Assembly: GCF_000426285.1 (NCBI RefSeq)
Contig: NZ_AUFB01000013.1
Location: forward strand, 1-64,000
Direction of reading: 5' to 3'
From: Rhizobium leucaenae USDA 9039
GTDB taxonomy: Bacteria > Pseudomonadota > Alphaproteobacteria > Rhizobiales > Rhizobiaceae
DNA: 64,000 nt
Below are positions 61,100-64,000 of this stretch, in pieces. Positions within the stretch are counted from its first letter, which is position 1; the number at the start of each line of letters is the position of its first letter. Position numbers and translations under genes: made by a program. The notes beneath the pieces are model-generated. The model made no database searches. It saw only the letters and a list, made by a program, of their open reading frames with translations, and had not been told where the DNA came from.

Positions 61100-62587
61100 C
61101 TACGACTGTATGCCGCCCATGCAGACGTATTTCATCGAAAGGAAGTCATCCATGCCGTATTTCGAGCCCTCGCGGCCGAACCCCGACTGCTTGACGCCGC
61201 CGAACGGTGCGACCTCCGTCGAGATCAGGCCGGTGTTGACGCCGACCATCCCGTACTCCAGGGCCTCCGTAACCTTCCAGACATTTCGAAGGTCGTTGGC
61301 GTAGAAGTAGGCAGCGAGACCGAACTCGGTGTCGTTGGCCAGTTCAATGACCTCGTCTGTCGTTTCGAACCTGAAGACCGGGGCGAGCGGCGCAAAGGTC
61401 TCCTCTCGTGCGACCTTCATTTCCTTTGTGGCTTCCGAGAGAAGCGTCGGCTGGACGAAGGTGCCACCACGCTCGTCCCTTGCGCCGCCGACAACGACCT
61501 TCGCACCCTTACCGACAGCGTCATCGATGTGGCTGTAGAGCTTCGCTACTGCATCCTCGTTGATCAGCGGACCGATGGTGGCTCCATCCTCGAACCCGTC
61601 AAGGACCTTGAGCGCGGAAACCCGCGCCGCCAGTTTTTCTATGAAGCGGTCGTAAACCCCGCTCTGGACGTAGAGACGGTTGGCGCAAACGCAGGTCTGG
61701 CCGGCATTGCGGAACTTGGACAGCATCGCTCCTTCCACGGCCTCGTCGAGGTCGGCATCGTCGAAGACGATGAAGGGAGCGTTGCCGCCGAGTTCGAGGC
61801 TGAGCTTCATGATCTTTTGTGCGCCCTGCGCCATCAGGATGCGCCCGACCTCGGTAGACCCTGTGAAGGTCAGCTTCTTGACGACGGGGTTCGAGCAGAC
61901 TTCTTCACCGAACATCCGGGCGTTGTCTGTCGGCAGGACGCTGAACAGGCCGCCGGGTATTCCCGCACGCTCAGCGAGGATGGCAAGAGCAAGGGCCGAC
62001 AATGGGGTTTCGGCGGCCGGCTTGAAGATGATGGCGCAGCCGGATGCCAGCGCCGGGGCGATCTTGCGGCAGACCATGGCGGAAGGAAAGTTCCAGGGCG
62101 CGATGGCCGCCACCACGCCGACGGGCTGTTTGATGACTATTAGGCGCTTGTCGGCCTGATGCCCCGGAATGGTGTCCCCGTAAACACGCTTGGCTTCTTC
62201 CCCGAACCATTCAATGTAGGAAGCGCCGTAGGCGATCTCGCCGCGTGCCTCGGCCAGAGGCTTGCCCATCTCGGACGTCAGGATGATCGCGAGGTCCTCG
62301 GTGTTGGCCGTGACGAGGTCGAAGAACTTCCGCATGACGCCGGCACGTTCCTTGCCCGATCGTGCGGCCCACTTTTTCTGGGCGAGTTTGGCGACGTCGA
62401 TGGCTTCGCGGACGTCCTGGAGTCCTGCGCTCGGGAGACTCGCAATCACGTCCCCAGTCGAGGGATTGTGGACCTGGATCGTCTTGCCGCTCGCGCCCTC
62501 TTTTCGCCAGTCGCCTCCTACCAGCATTTCCTCGCGTACCAGGGAGGGGTCTTTCAGGCGATCCAGTAGAGCGGTGGAGATAGCCAT
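61100..62587 (-). CDS. gabD: Succinate-semialdehyde dehydrogenase-like aldehyde dehydrogenase
   Basis: Start ATG 62587 (MAISTALLDRL), with AAAGGA upstream; 495 residues. ALDH family: PWNFPSAMVCRK, FKPAAETPLSALALA, FTGSTEVGR, catalytic glutamate in LELGGNAPF, and catalytic cysteine in GQTCVCANR. Its closest match by eye is GabD, which yields succinate. Coming after permease genes in the operon, it would complete oxidation of a C4 semialdehyde to a TCA intermediate. The substrate may also be another semialdehyde. Confidence 0.88.
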   Translation of the reverse strand: MAISTALLDRLKDPSLVREEMLVGGDWRKEGASGKTIQVHNPSTGDVIASLPSAGLQDVREAIDVAKLAQKKWAARSGKERAGVMRKFFDLVTANTEDLAIILTSEMGKPLAEARGEIAYGASYIEWFGEEAKRVYGDTIPGHQADKRLIVIKQPVGVVAAIAPWNFPSAMVCRKIAPALASGCAIIFKPAAETPLSALALAILAERAGIPGGLFSVLPTDNARMFGEEVCSNPVVKKLTFTGSTEVGRILMAQGAQKIMKLSLELGGNAPFIVFDDADLDEAVEGAMLSKFRNAGQTCVCANRLYVQSGVYDRFIEKLAARVSALKVLDGFEDGATIGPLINEDAVAKLYSHIDDAVGKGAKVVVGGARDERGGTFVQPTLLSEATKEMKVAREETFAPLAPVFRFETTDEVIELANDTEFGLAAYFYANDLRNVWKVTEALEYGMVGVNTGLISTEVAPFGGVKQSGFGREGSKYGMDDFLSMKYVCMGGIQS

Positions 62588-62610
62588 TGATATTCCTTTC
62601 GATGCAACGT

Positions 62611-63630
62611 TCAAATCTGATTACGGATGTGTGGTGAGCGGGCGTAGATCGCGACCATGGGGACGATCAGCAGCCCTACGACGGCCTGTTGTGCCGGGAA
62701 ACTGAGCCCCAGGCCGACGAGAAGCGAGGTCAGGACAGTAAGCACGAGGACGCCGAGGACGGTCGCTCCATACCCGCCGGCACCACCTAGAAGAGATGTT
62801 CCGCCGATAACGACCGCCGCCACGGTGGTGAACAGATAGGGATCACCGACCCCGACGAAACCGCCGCCGGAGAAACCGAGGAGCAGCATTCCGGTGAGTG
62901 CCGACATCGCCCCGCTGACGCTGTGGATCACTGTCCAGATCTTGAATTCCGAGATTCCGAGGCGGGCGGCGGCCGTGCGGCTCCCGCCAACAGCATAGAG
63001 GCTCCGGCCAAACCAGGTGTTGTGCATTATCCAGCCCAGGGCGACGGCGATGAAAGCCCATATGACGATAACCGGTGGAAACGGCAGACCGAAGAACTTG
63101 CCGTTGAACGCCGAAAGGTTGCGAAGCCATCCGGGGACGGGCGCAAAGACGGTACCGCCGAACTGCGATCCGAGCGAGGTGTAGATCTGGACCGCCCCGA
63201 CGGCCGCGAAACCCAGGCCGAGCGACATGATCAGCGCCTGACCCTGCAGCCGGAAGCTGAGGGCGCCGTTGCAAGCCCCGACCAAAGTGCCAAGGACGAG
63301 CACGACGATCATGGCGACGGGCGCCGGAAGACCCGCCACCATGAGGCTTGGAAGCAGGATATTGGCGCCACCGATGATGTATGGGATGGAAAGATCCAGC
63401 GCTCCAACGAGCGCGCAGAGCGTCTGCCCGACAGACGCCAGCCCCAGGAAGGCGGCGAGCAGGAGGATCGATCGCGCGTTCTGCGGCGACACGAAGCCCG
63501 GCACGAGCAGCGCTCCAAGAATGAGCAGACATGCAAGGAGACAAAAGCCGATCGAAATACTCTTGTGCTTGCGCAAAGGGCTGGCGCCACGGGCCGCGCC
63601 GATTTCTGTGTTCAAGACAGTGGAGATCAT
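62611..63630 (-). CDS. CUT2-type ABC transporter permease (third system)
   Basis: 339 residues, ATG 63630 with GGGAG site. Nearly the same sequence as 47178-48191 (NARSILLLAAFLGLAS, VAAVVIGGTSLLGGAGGYG). It is followed by the dehydrogenase (23-bp gap). It forms a pair with the incomplete permease at the window edge. Duplication of transporter genes within one cluster. Confidence 0.88.
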   Translation of the reverse strand: MISTVLNTEIGAARGASPLRKHKSISIGFCLLACLLILGALLVPGFVSPQNARSILLLAAFLGLASVGQTLCALVGALDLSIPYIIGGANILLPSLMVAGLPAPVAMIVVLVLGTLVGACNGALSFRLQGQALIMSLGLGFAAVGAVQIYTSLGSQFGGTVFAPVPGWLRNLSAFNGKFFGLPFPPVIVIWAFIAVALGWIMHNTWFGRSLYAVGGSRTAAARLGISEFKIWTVIHSVSGAMSALTGMLLLGFSGGGFVGVGDPYLFTTVAAVVIGGTSLLGGAGGYGATVLGVLVLTVLTSLLVGLGLSFPAQQAVVGLLIVPMVAIYARSPHIRNQI

Positions 63631-63642
63631 TTCCTTACTCCC

Positions 63643-64000
63643 TCACGCGACAGTGCGGCGGCTGATGACGAAGACGTTCACGAGAAGTGATCCAACGAGG
63701 ATCAGGCCAAAGGCCATTTGCGTAACGAAGCCCGAAACCGTACCGAAGTTGAAAGTGGACAGAAGATACGAGATGAGGAACATGTTGATCGCGCCGAGCG
63801 TCGAGCCGAGCGCACCGCCGCGCCCCCCGGAGAGACTGGCGCCGCCAAGGACCAGCGCCGTGACCGCTTGCAGCGTGTAGGTGCTGCCCTGGGTCGGGTC
63901 GCCGGATGAGATCAGCGCGGTGTAGCTCAATGCGGCGAGCCCGGCAAAAACGCCGCCGACCATATGGGCGATGATGCGCACGACGTCGACCTGCACACCA
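63643..64000 (-). CDS. CUT2-type ABC transporter permease, partial (third system)
   Basis: The C-terminal 118 residues are inside the window; the rest lies to the right. The sequence has LTISSG-type and TLQAVTALVLGGASLSGG motifs of RbsC-like permeases and is over 80 percent identical by eye to the end of 46197-47165. Twelve bases separate it from the next permease. The ATPase and binding protein of the system presumably lie beyond the window. Confidence 0.85.
   Translation of the reverse strand, partial: GVQVDVVRIIAHMVGGVFAGLAALSYTALISSGDPTQGSTYTLQAVTALVLGGASLSGGRGGALGSTLGAINMFLISYLLSTFNFGTVSGFVTQMAFGLILVGSLLVNVFVISRRTVA

Noticed and set aside
1..64000. CRISPR array, tRNA or rRNA genes, and a repABC origin
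   Set aside because: No regularly spaced repeats, cloverleaf-like sequence, rRNA stretch or RepA/RepB/RepC products were recognised while reading the window.

Overview
The window looks like part of a large accessory replicon (plasmid or chromid) of a Rhizobiales bacterium, most probably Rhizobiaceae. It is GC-rich. Its left end carries the gene block typical of rhizobial and agrobacterial plasmids (DUF736, ArdC, ParB-like, a giant methylase-helicase, DUF1419, DUF3991/TOPRIM). The remainder is dense catabolic and transport DNA with ribose-type ABC and TRAP transporters. No rRNA, tRNA, repABC origin or CRISPR array is visible.

Region 1 (1-15,017) is the plasmid-maintenance and anti-restriction block, almost entirely on the minus strand. 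It contains two facing DUF736 genes (one cut by the window edge, one truncated), an ArdC-like metalloprotein, four small genes of unknown function (three overlapping), a ParB-like nuclease, a 1,697-residue N6-methylase/SNF2 helicase, and a TOPRIM protein. Region 2 (15,672-24,520) is a sugar or polyol module: a DhaL-DhaK kinase pair with a sugar-phosphate isomerase, a divergent LysR regulator, an epoxide-hydrolase-like enzyme, a 3-hydroxyisobutyrate-dehydrogenase-like enzyme, and a DctP plus fused DctQM TRAP transporter. A patchy stretch follows (24.5-27.2 kb) with a Tat-exported metallo-beta-lactamase-fold hydrolase, an HNH-like protein and a decayed vapC. A coniferin-type GH3 beta-glucosidase comes next.

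Region 3 (about 29.9-64 kb) is the most interesting part. One FCD-type GntR regulator (35,657-36,346) lies among at least eight promoter regions that carry the same 17-bp palindrome, consensus AGATTGTC(T/A)GACAATCT, usually overlapping a TTGACA -35 box. These sites precede a chemoreceptor, an MBL hydrolase/alcohol dehydrogenase/lactonase operon, an SCP2-alpha/beta-hydrolase fusion, an SDR, a flavin reductase/CMD/RutA-like FMN monooxygenase/binding protein/aminotransferase/GFA operon, an ABC transporter/FMN reductase/RibB operon, a second ABC transporter/alcohol dehydrogenase/monooxygenase/NDH-2 operon, and a third alcohol dehydrogenase. A succinate-semialdehyde-type dehydrogenase and a duplicated permease pair close the window.

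The combined picture is an inference: a self-contained regulon for sensing, importing and oxidatively opening an unidentified compound. It would use reduced FMN, supported by two reductases and an extra RibB, then hydrolases and dehydrogenases feeding a C4 semialdehyde into central metabolism. The beta-glucosidase beside the chemoreceptor would fit a plant-derived glycoside as the source. A separate decay zone (49.6-51.06 kb) holds IS6-family and chemoreceptor remnants.
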